Source: Sanguinoderma infundibulare (taxonomy: Eukaryota; Basidiomycota; Agaricomycetes; Polyporales; Polyporaceae). Taken from it: a stretch of 64,000 nucleotides of DNA. Below the pieces are notes generated by a model, which saw only the letters and a program-made list of their open reading frames with translations, was not told where the DNA came from and searched no databases. This document shows, in pieces, positions 24,243 through 35,083 of the stretch. Location of the stretch: contig JAVLRN010000004.1 in the NCBI GenBank assembly GCA_032821775.1, positions 1,798,001 through 1,862,000 on the forward strand. The letters are read 5' to 3'. The position numbers and the translations under genes were made by a program. Positions within the stretch are counted from its first letter, which is position 1; each line of letters starts with the position of its first letter.

Positions 24243-26005
24243 TCAGCCGATGCAATGAGCTACTGATGGCAGGTGGTACTCACGCGTAGTTTCCAACAGA
24301 ACCATCTCGTTACCCCCATCCTCATCTTGGTGCTCGTGCTCGTCCTCCCCGTCGAAATCCAGCGGCGCAGCGATGTTGTCGAAAATCAGCGTCGAGACCC
24401 GGGGGTCCCACCCACAGGATTGGGTCGAACTCCGAGTCGACAGGACGCCAGCGAGGGGTGCTTCGCTGCTGATCATGCGGAGGTTGAGAATGAAGCGCGT
24501 CATGACGATCGACTCGACCCTGCGCCATTCATTGTTTCGCGTCAGCGGAGGGAGGCAAAGTCGATGTAAAGGACTTACGTGACCGAGAGTGTTGCGATGG
24601 AGACACGCCACTATGTAATCGTCTCTAAGCTCGAGTCAGTGCTAGGGCATCGCGAAGGAAGGGCTTACTACGATGAAGAAGTAGATTTGCAACACGTTGA
24701 AGATCAAGTCCGTTCTACTCGGGGGACACCAGGGCTTGGTTCCACGAATGCGCTTCAAGTTGAACCGACGACACTCACAAGAAGTAGATAGTACCTATAA
24801 GGTAAGAGTCAGGAGACAGACGTCGTGTGCATTGTGTAGGCATCGAGAAGGACAAACGTACCACTGCGGAGCATACACGAAGCCAAGGACGGTCTCGTCC
24901 TGATCGTCCGAGCGTAAAAGACGATCTCGGCTGTCCGATACCAAGTGATGCAGACGACGATCAAGCCACCTAAACACTCGCACACTTGCAGAGCAATCGC
25001 GACTGTTCAAAGAGGTGGAGGATGTGTCTCGACTGTGACCCGTTCTGCAGAAGAGCGAAACGCACCCCTGCCAGACTTGTTAGCAGATGCAGGACAGCGG
25101 GTGGCTGACGTACTTGTTCCACGACGGTGTTCCGAAGTAACCAGTCGCTTCGAAGCAACCGAGAAGGACTGGGATGCCAGCAGCCTTGAAAGACCGGTAT
25201 CTTGCTTTAACTAGAACTGCCTGCTTAAGTCGTTAGATAGACGAGGAGAGAAGAACGTGCTGACAGTCGAGCACCCACGAGGTTGTACGGCACCGATGTG
25301 CAGAGCAGGAGGAACACCAGACACGTCCAGAACCATCGACGACCGTTGATGCTGTGGATCCGTATCGAGGCAAAGACTGTCTACCGAATCAGGGTGGCGT
25401 CACCCAGGGAAGCGGGCGTTATTCACCTGCGTCAACGAGGACCATGATAATCGTAACTAGGACGTTCAAAGTAGCAGAAAATCGACATCTAGATGGGTTC
25501 GAGGGTCAATGGAGCGTGGATGATCGAATAGTACTTATTGGGGTTCATACTGACATCTACCGGTCACGATCAGGTAGTCAGTCCTTGATAATGGAATAAG
25601 AAGTTCCGCTGAAGAGCTCACCTCGTCTGAATCCCATCTAATTAGGCTCCCGAGAGCTACTGAGAGTACAAGCTGGACTAGCAGATATCGATTGAGGAGG
25701 AATAGGATAGTAGGAATGCTGAGCTTGCGGCCCCAAATGACCCGACGTTCGGCGTCGAAGGATAGCAGGTATTCGTACAGCGTCAAGACTGCAGGGACAA
25801 AGGTCAGACAGACGACAACCATTGACCAGCCGTTAGAAGGGCTCTTACCCGTACAGGCTACGTCGAGATAGTGCCAGGTAGGGATGCTGACCGGCACGCA
25901 GGATTGGGCACGATTGCTCATCCATTGACAACACGAGGACACTCACAGCAAATCTTCCTCCTCCTGCGAAAATATATCTCCCACAGTATTGGTGGAGTTG
26001 GACAT
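24243..26005 (-). CDS. DUF6533 seven-helix membrane protein, copy 1
   Basis: Exons that can be aligned one by one with the copy at 38739 are 26005-25947, 25886-25849, 25788-25622, 25556-25555 (2 nt), 25488-25427, 25376-25279, 25220-25114, 25067-25066 (2 nt) and 25002-24862. The DUF6533 signature YEYLLSFDAERRVIWGRK is followed by SIPTILFLLNRY, the first strong helix. Later helices include VLVTIIMVLVDA, TCLVFLLLC and LGGLIVVCITWY. The C-terminal exon (SIVMTRFILNLRM... then an acidic His/Glu/Asp tail) starts just below 24540. The exon after 24862 differs from copy 2 by an indel that is not a multiple of three, so it needs an extra intron or is damaged. The start MSNSTNTVGD matches copy 2. Function is unknown: the family resembles fungal GPCR-like membrane proteins. 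Confidence 0.7.
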
Positions 26006-26742
26006 GAAGCCTGGGGTCAAAGTGAGCGGAAAGACGGAAAGTCTTCCTGTGAACGAGAATCGAGACGCCACATATACTGCTGCGCCGCGGTCACTGAATC
26101 ATGTGATGTCTCCGGTGACATATCCCATTCGGCCGATGAGATGAATTTTCATATCGTCATTGTTGGTCGATCTCTGGCGGCAGTGTCCTTTAGACGCACT
26201 AGGATCCCAACACTGCACAACGATGGAGCCGAAGGACAGGTTGGGTTCCTCTTACAGACCACCAGCTTGCGATATCGTAGCTGCCAAACAAATTAGCGAA
26301 GCAAACAGTGGCACTTGGATGTAAGACCCACCATGAATAGAGACATCAGTCCCTCGAAGGGAAGGACGCGGTGGTGGAGCAACGCCGCACTAAGAACACG
26401 TAGTGTACCGGGATGACCAAGTCCGTATTGGTGGGAGCAAGCGACTCGGGGCCGGAATCATGCTGTAAGTTAACTGCGAAGGCATCGGTTGTCATCAGCT
26501 CTGGGCCCCGCCGAATAATATTAAAAAAATGGTGCGCTGTGCTGATGACGTTTTCGCGCAGAGGTGGGGCGGTGCGGGGAGCTCGAGGGCCCAAGAGAAG
26601 GAATTCAAATAATGAATACAAGAGTCCGCACCAGCACAGGCAATCGATTGCCAGAGAAATGTTTTCGCTATAGTACAAGGCACAGAAATGGGGAGATAGT
26701 ACACTGGGGTTACCACAAAAGGGACACATACACGGTGGACGT
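26006..26742. other. Intergenic
   Basis: Between the start of DUF6533 copy 1 and the stop of FMP46, both minus-strand genes. It should hold the promoter of the former and the 3' end of the latter. No further gene was recognised. Confidence 0.45.
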
Positions 26743-27321
26743 TCACGCCTCGCCGTCTCTCTTCTTCCTCAGCTCCTCCAGCAGCTGCCGAACACCGCCG
26801 ACGTCGCCCACCGCCGCCCTTCCATTTTGCCAATCCACGACGATAGGCCACCTGAGTGCATTCGGATTCTTGGACGCCAGGTTGACGACCGCATCCGGGT
26901 CCTGGGGACGGCTGTCCACGGTGGGATGCGAGGAGAGGAGCGCTTCGGCGGTGGGTTGTTCAGCAATGCCTCCCGGACCGGTGGGTGATTTGGAAGGCAG
27001 GTAAGAGAGTATGGACCGTAGCTGATCGCCTGTTGGAGGCTTGTTCTCGATGACCTCGAGGTTGAAGTCCAGGGGTGGCGCAGACGGCTTTGTCGGTGGG
27101 AACGGAGAGGACACCGCCGACCGAAGAAGATTCAGAGCAGTGGTAGATGCAGATGAAGAGGGGTTATGACTGAGACGTATCAGCAACCAGAAACGAGAGG
27201 TGGCTTCTAGCACGTACAAGATCGAGATCTCAGGCTGACGGCGGTCCCTGATGAGTCGTCATGTTCCGGTTTAGATGTATTGGGCTTGACTTACAATCGT
27301 CCGTGTAAATGCCTTGAACAT
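26743..27321 (-). CDS. FMP46: Fmp46-like mitochondrial redox protein
   Basis: Three exons (27321-27295, 27234-27218, 27169-26743) give about 156 residues. The second exon is only 17 nt; splicing it yields PEISIFHNPSSSAS, the expected opening of the Fmp46 family. The thioredoxin-like fold family is recognised by ALNLLRSA, FNLEVIENKPPTGDQLRSIL and the closing WPIVVDWQNGRAAVGD. The protein is a putative mitochondrial redox protein in yeast. The short N terminus MFKAFTRTI is basic and hydrophobic, compatible with import. The adjacent SHPRH-like gene ends upstream on the same strand, about 0.37 kb away. Confidence 0.85.
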
Positions 27322-27689
27322 GATGGCATGGAGGTTGCAGGGGATAGTGGACAAGGTGATGACGGTCGTCGTCCAAGTCGCCGTCTCGTGCGTCATCCCG
27401 GTATTCGGCAATTCCGGGCCGCACAATGCCGACGACGGCGCCTCTGTCCAGATGCAAGTCGGTTTAGGCTCAATGGTAAACAGAATTGGGACTCTCGAGG
27501 TGTCGAGGACTTTCTTTCCATGTTGCGGAGGAGCACGTTCGAGAAGTAACGATCAAAGGCATTAGGGGGATGTATATCAGTCCTCTAACAATGCAACATA
27601 GCGAAAGATGCCAGAAACTCTAATCTAACGATGAGCAGGGCACACTGGACTACTATTTAACAGCATCAACGTCAAAAAAGAACGAAAAT

Positions 27690-30600
27690 TCAACGTGCCC
27701 TAGATGGTCCAGCAGCCGCATTCACTTGGGTCACCCTCCTGCTCGAACGTTGCGGGGCGTCCTCCTGAGCTGACGTCTGGCTGCTAACGCCGCTCTGCGG
27801 GTTAAGCTCTTCGGGAGAGAGAAGGTGCTCTATGTCCTCGTACATGTGCGGGAAGAAGATGGCCAGCATATCGTCGGTCCTGTCAGAAACACGTGTCAGC
27901 ACACTAGCCCCGTATGCTTGCCACAAAGATCTCGGCACGCACTTGTATACAAAGTCACCCTTTTGGACCTTCTTTGAAGGCGCGTCCACCTGCTTCTTGT
28001 CCGAGTCCGCAGCAAACGGCGTGACGTTCAGCGACCCTGCGGCATTGTCGCGAGTGTACAGAGATAGTCCTTGCTTCGCAGCAAGGTCGAGGATGTTGCG
28101 CTCCACGGTATCTTCAGCGTAGTAGCAATACACTTCCGTCGGGCGCGTCTGGCCCATACGATCGATACGTGCGATGGCTGGAGAAGAAGGCTGAGCAGCC
28201 GCGCCGCAAGCGTACGAATTCAGGCAACTTACCTTGCACTTCGAACGCGTGGTGGACGACACTCTCCACCAGGAATACCCTTGATGCGCAAGTGACATTC
28301 AGCCCCGCATTCTCCCGCTCGCTGGAGAACATTTTTAGGGACCAAGGTCAACTGCGAGAAGGGAAGGCAGACTTACCCGTGGAGGAGCAATACGCTAATT
28401 GTAGGGTCGATGCGGAACTTCTTCGCAGCATTCTGCGTCCGGGTATTCTGGTCGATCCGCAAGCAACTGATACCTGCAAATGCGATGTCAGTTCGTTAGA
28501 ACGACGAGCTGACTTGACTAACGCACCGTTCGCTGTCAACGCATGCTGGATGACTGTCACACGAACGTCAGACACAAGTCGCGACAGCTGAACGAGACGG
28601 GGACGTACTCAACAGAGAATCCGCCCACGCCGAGAACACGATGCTCTTCGACCCAGGGTCCGTCGTCTCCAAATACAGCAAATGCTGCACCAACGTCTCA
28701 ATCTTGCTCCCGTAGCTCCCGTACACGTCCATAGACTGCACGTCCTGCATCATCTGCGCGTTCACAAAGTTGTAGTGGATCTCGCGCCGGGAGCGCGGCA
28801 CTGCCTCGTTGCTCTCGAGGAGTTTCGCGGGCGCCTGGGCCTGGGAGGGCTCGCTGGGGTTGTCAATGGAGAACCGCTGGAGTTGGCTGGGTTGGATCGG
28901 CACGCGGCAGACCGGACAAGCTTTGCCTTCAGGACGGACGATCCACGCCTTCATGCAGTCTTCGCAGTAAACGTGCGCGCTGGGAACGAAACAAAGTCAG
29001 GACGCGATCACTGCTGCCGGTGCAAGAAGACATATGTACCACTGAGTGATGTAACCTCGGATGAAGTCGCACTTGCACAAAATGCACGTTTTGTCGTCCT
29101 CGTCCATGGTGCCCTCCTCGTGCGATTTGCTGAGGTTGTCCATGTAGCGCTGACGAGCGCGCGCCGTCTTCATCTTCGTGTCTAGCTCGGTTTGCTTTTG
29201 ACGAAGCACTCTCGTGGCATCCAGCAGAGTTGTCTCGAACTCCGCGTCCACGACAGTGTCTGATATCTCCTGCAGTTGACGGAAGTACCTGTAAAAAAGT
29301 GAGATCAGTTGGGGAAGAGCGCGAGATGATCGTGGTGACGAGCGCACGCGATACGCTCGTTGAACGCCCTCCGGAGATGTGCCAGGTCGCTGTTCAGGCG
29401 GTCGATCAATTTGCCTACAATGAAAAAAATGAGTGTCGTCACAAGCTACATATCCTCATCAAAGATACCTTGTTCAGAGATGAGCGATCTCAGCATCGCT
29501 ACACCCTCCTGCGCAATGATCCTCTCCGGGTCTTCCTTCTTCGCAATATTCACCACGATGTTGTTCAAATCTACCAGGATACTCTTGATAGCGCGTCCAG
29601 GATCGAAGCTGTTCAACAACGTTTTCCGCTCTTCGTTAAGCGTGTTGGCCATGACGAGGTGCTCCGGCAGCACCTCCTGGTCCTCAAGCCTGTCGAGCTG
29701 GACGGGCTCCGCGTCGCCCAAGATGGCGGCGTATTTCGACGCCGCCTCTCGCTTCTGCGTGTTCTTCGTTTTGCGCGCTTTGACCTCGCGCACGTCGTGC
29801 GCCGCGAGGAGGGTGCGCTCCGCCGTAAGCGTCTCACGGCGATCCGCGAGGAGGGCGGCGTAAGCCTGGAGATACGCCTCGGCCTCACCTTGGGTCTCCA
29901 GGCTGCGAGCGTACTCCTGGCCGTCAGCATCCTCCCCACTGTTCCCGAGCGGTTGGGTGAGCAGAGCGACGAGCTTCTGACGCCACTGCCAGAGGAGTGC
30001 GGATTGCTCGTTCAGGAGGCCCTCGATCAGGTCGTTGCCCTCCTCCATCTGTGCAGACCGTTAGCCATGTCCGAGCAATTGAAAAATGGCGCACATACCA
30101 ATTCGGCAGACTTGATACCACCTTTACCAAGGTACGGGAGCTTCACATAGAGGTCCTTCTCCCTCAAGGCCTTGATAACCGGATCGCGGTCGAGGTACGT
30201 CATCGCTCGCTCAGCGGCCTCCTCGGTGCCTGTGTTATCGCATCAACACCGATACGAACATGCCAGTCAGAACGCCTCACCTTTCAAGAGCAACCGCCGA
30301 AGGTCCTCCGCGGCGGCGTACGCTTCGCTCTCGGAAGCCTCGTACGACTTCCCCAACACATGGTACACGTCTCCCTGCAAGAACTTGACCTTATGCAGCC
30401 CAATCCGTGCCTCACGCAGCCGCCCGAAGAGGTAGATCCCCTTCGCTTTGTGCGCCTCCCCGACCGGGTTTCGCGGGATACCTTCATCGTCCGCATCGAG
30501 GTCGAGCTCAGGCGTCTCGCTCGGCGCGCGGTTAGGCTCAGTTGCCTTCTCCTTGCCCTTTCCCTTGCCGTTGCCGGTGTTTGTGCCCTGCTCGCCATCC

Positions 30601-33583
30601 TCTTTGCTCCCGCTGCGGCTGTCCTGTGCTTCAGCGGGCCCCTGACGACGCGACGCGCGCACCTGCGCCATCTCGGCCTTGAGCTGCTCGCGTTCCTTCG
30701 CGTACTGGACGAGGCACTCTTTCAGCTCCGCGATAAGACGGTCCGCCTCCTGCTCAGCGTCGACGAGGAGATCGAGTGCTTGACGGTAGCGATTCCGGTT
30801 ATCGTCGTCCTTTTGGAGTAGCTGTGCCAGAGTCGTCATACAGGAGATCTAGAAAAGCATGCAGGTAAGATCTCGCAATGCGCATAGTTCTAGGTAGGTG
30901 CACGCTGACCTTGTCCTTGCGATCCTCTATATAACTCCGCCAGTTCTTGTCGCGCATAGTCTCGAGCACCTCGGCCATGCTCTTGAGTACACCGGGCTTC
31001 TGCAGCTTGTCGACCGCGTTGACCGCGAGCTGGCCGACTTGAGGGTGCGTGCACAGGCCACGCAGGTGACGGAGCCAATGACGTAGCTTCCCAACGTCGA
31101 CCTCCCAGTTCTCTGTGGCTGCAACTCCGCGCGCGTCCAAGCCGAGGTCAAGGAGGACAGCGTCGAGCGTCTGGTCGTAGAAATGACGCTCGACACGACC
31201 AAGCTCGATGGGAACGAGGTACCGTGTCTGGGCAGGAATGGTCAGCTCCTCCTTCACCACCGCTTTCATCGTCCTGGTGTACGCTCCTATCAGCCTGATG
31301 CATTGCTGAACGAGAAGCACTAATTATACCTGACAGTGTATCTGCCGAACAGTTGCGCGAACTCATGCACGTATCCCGGGAGCTGGAGGCGGGACCAAGT
31401 GCGAGGGACGTCCGTAACCGCGCTAACGCGAAGGAACCTGAAAAACACAGCATATAAATTTCATGCCTAAGCGGGAGTGAAAGCGGACAACTGAACTTGA
31501 GGACGTGGATCAAGTCTGCAACCTGCGACCGCGCAGGCGTACCGGAAACCGCGAATGACGATAGCCTCGGAATGAGCGATACCATCTCTCTAAAAGCAGG
31601 TTAGCATGCGAGTCACTGGATGACTGTCAACTCGACAACAACGCACTCCGTCTTCCCCCCTCCGACCATCTGGACCTCGTCCATGATGACGCGGTACCAC
31701 TCGCACATCACCAGTGGGCTCCGCGGCCTGTGCTCGACGTTGTACTGCACGAACTGTCGTCGGGGGCGAGTAGGCGGGGGTCGCGCAACGCTAAGGTCCT
31801 GCTGCAAAACGTTATACGTTGTGATGCAGACATCGAACCTGTTCACATATGTACACCAGTCGAGGGCCTCGTGCCCGTCCTCGTCCTCGATGTCGGAGTC
31901 GTGCTCTTCGTCAAAGTCCATCTCGTCGTCATCGTCCCTTGCACGCCCCTTGCCCTTGCCTTTTCCCTTGCCCTTGCCCTTCGCTTTTGTTGTTGCGGTC
32001 TTCGTCTTTGCCCCGGTCGCTTTGCGATTCTCGGACTCGATGAGGGTGGAGATCTTCTTCCAGCCTTCGTAAACGAGAACCTTGAGGCCTGGCGCGTGCT
32101 GCGCAAGCTCATCGGCCCATTGCGGGGCGAGAGAAGGCGGAGTGACAATGAGCGTTGTCTGCAAAACGGCGTCAGTATGAGCACCAGCCACATTCACACG
32201 AACTACATTTGAGAAGCGCACCTTGATCTCCTTAACGTCGATCTTGGCCTCGGGATCCCACCGTTTGTTCGCGGGAGAACGATCTTCTGCGGGGTTCAGC
32301 ATGATGGTAGAGATGCATTCGAGCGTCTTGCCCAACCCAGGCTCCTCAGCGAGGATGCCCCCGAGCGCGTCCACCTCGTGGTCGTCATCCTCCTCGTTAG
32401 GACGGGTCGGAGAGATGACGCCGCGGAGACGGTTGATGTACCACGTCTCGTCTGTGGAAATTGAGTGCTGATGCCAGAACAATGGGAGCGGACGTTCGTC
32501 AGCATCGATCTCGGACGTGGGTATGAGGGCTCCCGAAGCTGTGATCGTCCTTCCTTCTCTCCCAATCATCCACCCAACGCTGCGACGTTGGAAGGGAAGA
32601 AGGGTGGGTAAGAGAGCCTCGGGTTGCAGTGCGTCCAGTGCTTCAAACGAGGGCAGCGCCGGCGCTGGCGTGAGGACGGAAAATAGGAACGGTATGTCGG
32701 TAGTACCGTGATACGAGTGCGGGACAGGGGTCTCAGGAGGGAAGAGTTGAAGGATGAGACGGCGTTGGGCTTCTTGAACCTCAAGGACGCGAGTGTTGTC
32801 GAACGCCGCCTTACCCGCAGAGACGACGGGTTCGAATATCTTCGGAACCACGAACGAGCATTCGACCTGAAGGCACAGGCAGAACGGCATTTCATCACGA
32901 GTGTGGGCTGGAGAATGGACTAAGGATAGGTTGGAGACGACACGAGCACGACCGTCGCCGCGTAAGACCCCAAAGGCTTCAAGAGCGCTTTGTAACGGTC
33001 GAGTCCGCGGAAACAGGTCGTAATCCTTCAGTTCGAAGGAGTCGCGGAAAGAGGGGAGCGAAAGAATTAGAGTATCCTGTACGGGGGCGGATGTGTCAAA
33101 GACGACTCGAGTAGACAAGTCCAATGACACGTCTCCGAGGTCTATCGCGTCGGTGTCCCCCTCTAACGTGTAGTAGGCGAGCAACCAGTCGCGCAAGGTC
33201 TGCTCGTCATCGATCCAGCCGAGTTCCAAGGCATTCTCGTCGTCGATGTGGCGGCCTTTGGACCCGGCTGCGGACGTGCTGTAGCGAATGCGGAAAACTC
33301 GCTTGTAGACGGGGAACAACCGGTCTTGGCTGGGAACATTGACGGCGACGGCAGAAGAAACTTTGGCGCGCTTCCGCCGACCATCATCGGGGCTTTCCTC
33401 CCTGCTTCTCTTCCTGGATTTTGCGGTGCTCTTGCCCTTCGTCCCATGCTTGCCTTTGTGATCGAAACCTGTGCTATCACGTAGAAGCTGGAGCAGCTTC
33501 TGGAGTGGCAAACGCGGCTGCTTGTCGATGAATGTTGGTGGGACACGAAGGGACTCCAGGTGGTCGCTTTCTTCGACAAACAT
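27690..33583 (-). CDS. SHPRH/Irc20-type SNF2 ATPase with RING finger (E3 ubiquitin ligase)
   Basis: A long multi-exon gene read from 33583 to 27690, roughly 1,500-1,600 residues. After a basic N terminus the first ATPase lobe has GGILAEEPGLGKT (Walker A, near 32330), LIVTPPSLAPQW and IMDEVQMV (Walker B, near 31675). A long coiled region follows. The RING (about 29090-28905) sits between the ATPase lobes as in SHPRH, Irc20 and Rad5. Splicing 'tg' to 'c' across the intron creates the CAH of the C3HC4 RING: CILC...CAHVYCEDC...CPVC. The second lobe has SIVFSAWADSLL, GLNVTCASRVFLVE and AIARIDRMGQTRPTEVY. Family members polyubiquitinate PCNA or act in DNA repair; nuclear location is inferred. The 63-nt intron near 32160-32222 is in frame. 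Exon borders were not all fixed. Confidence 0.88.
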
Positions 33584-33900
33584 TGCGAGGGGCTGCAGAC
33601 GAGCGGCGTCCCGCCGACGTCGAGCTCGAGGGGGGGATGATGGTGGTCAGAGACAAAGAGCGTGATTGGCGCGCAAGGCGGTCGCGACCGCGTCATTCAT
33701 CACATGACCGAGTCATCCGGTCCCGACGTTTCCTTTTAAGGCAGCCCGACGCTCGACACCCGATGTTCATGCCCCAGAAAGCACGGAGGGTGCATTGCAA
33801 GATGACTCGGAGTGATTTGGAGTTACATAAAGTAGTGTAAATACACCGGGAGCTTTTAGTGCTACATGCAGCATACAGCGAGGCGATACGCACACTTCGA

Positions 33901-34787
33901 TCATGCCTTCTCGATCTTGCCCTCAGTAGCCTCCTTCTCTCTCAGTTCTCTCCGCCGTTTGACATCCCAATTGTACACACGCGCCGTGTTGACTTCCATG
34001 ACTGTAATCTGTTCCCGAAGGAACTCTAGATCTTCGATGACGCTCGCAAGGCTGCCTTGCGCAGCGTCGAGTTTTGAGCGAAGTAATGTGACGGCAGCTG
34101 GGATCTTGTACGAGAGCATGACATTTGCCTAACAGCAGAAGATGAAATGTATTTTAGAGAGGAACGTTGAGCAGCGAAACAATAAGTGAGAAATCGCGAC
34201 GCACCCCGAGCCACAGGTAGACAGTGTCAGTGTCCTCCAGTTCCGCTTCAGCATACAGCGTGTCGTTCAGCTCGAAGGTCGTAGTGAGAGGCCCTCCTGC
34301 ATCCTCCCCATCTTCTAGATCACCATCAAGGTCGTCTTCATCACTGGCTGTACTCTTCCCTTCCTAAACACGGACCGCATTCGTAAGCTGAGAATGTAAA
34401 GGAAGCTAGACGGTTTCACTCACTCGCCTATCCTGCAAAAACTCCACCATTGCCAACGTCTTCTTGATATCCGGGATCTTCTCCTCCAGCCCACGTCGTC
34501 TCTGCCCCAAGTTATGATCCATGTACCGGTACTTCCTGCAAGGAGAACAACCCGTCAAATTCGGCACAACCAAGCAGGATCGACGGCACGCACGCTAGCG
34601 CTGCTTGGAACTCTTTGAGTGCGTTTTCCGGGTTCGGATTGGGACCCAAAAACTCGGCGACATCTGCCTGAATGAGCCTGCGTCAACACACCTCCTGCGA
34701 GCGGATCGCATGTGCACGGACGATAAAAGGCGCTTTCGGGATGCCTCTTGGGTTGCGCTCCTGCGCCTCGGCTGCTGACTTCGACAT
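33901..34787 (-). CDS. PFD3: Prefoldin subunit 3
   Basis: Five exons (34787-34722, 34667-34594, 34535-34424, 34363-34205, 34128-33901) are all phase-consistent and give 212 residues, close to the usual 190-210. Family blocks in order are NPRGIPKAPFI, AKYRYMDHNLGQRRR, LEEKIPDIKKTL, VYLWLGANVM and EDLEFLREQITVMEVNTARV, then YNWDVKRRR. The N- and C-terminal helices form the prefoldin coiled coil that delivers unfolded actin and tubulin to the CCT chaperonin. An acidic insert (TASDEDDLDGD) separates the helices. The first intron uses a GTCCGT donor; the alternative donor 34 nt downstream would leave an intron of about 24 nt and is less likely. Divergent from MRD1. Confidence 0.93.
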
Positions 34788-35083
34788 TTCAGAGGCAGTC
34801 CACAGCTATTACAGTGAAGCCCCAAGCCTGTTGTGCGAATAGCGAAGTACACCGAGCAGCAAGTTGCAGAGATCCTCGGGTGCAGGTAGGTGCAGGTCTG
34901 CAAGGGAAATCTCAAAACGTCCAGCCAGATAGACGCTCAATCCCGATTTGGGTCGCCGTTGATAGGCGCTTTGGGGTGCATATATCCGCCCAAATTTTTT
35001 TCGCTCGTCCTCTCCACTTCCCTCTCCTTCCCCGCTCACCGTTCGCTTGCTCACGCGAGCCTGGTGCCCGGATACTATATGCA
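34788..35083. promoter_or_regulatory. Shared divergent promoter of PFD3 and MRD1
   Basis: Only 296 bp separate the two start codons, which face away from each other. A TATATCC sequence at 34981 lies about 100 bp before the MRD1 start and is followed by CT-rich leader sequence. Both products are growth-related housekeeping proteins, so co-regulation is plausible but inferred. Confidence 0.6.

Noticed and set aside
24021..25600. Plus-strand open frames in the 24-25.6 kb region
   Set aside because: The minus strand carries the DUF6533 exons with conserved signature; plus-strand frames have no motifs.
25427..25621. Treating the DUF6533 phase problem as a simple frameshift pseudogene
   Set aside because: The same phase gap occurs in both paralogs at both places and each is resolved by a 2-nt exon between well-formed introns, while flanking exon lengths are identical; a shared frameshift is less likely but not excluded.
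29230..30821. Two long plus-strand open frames of about 300 residues
   Set aside because: They are antisense to exons of the SNF2-RING gene, whose own frame carries clear motifs.
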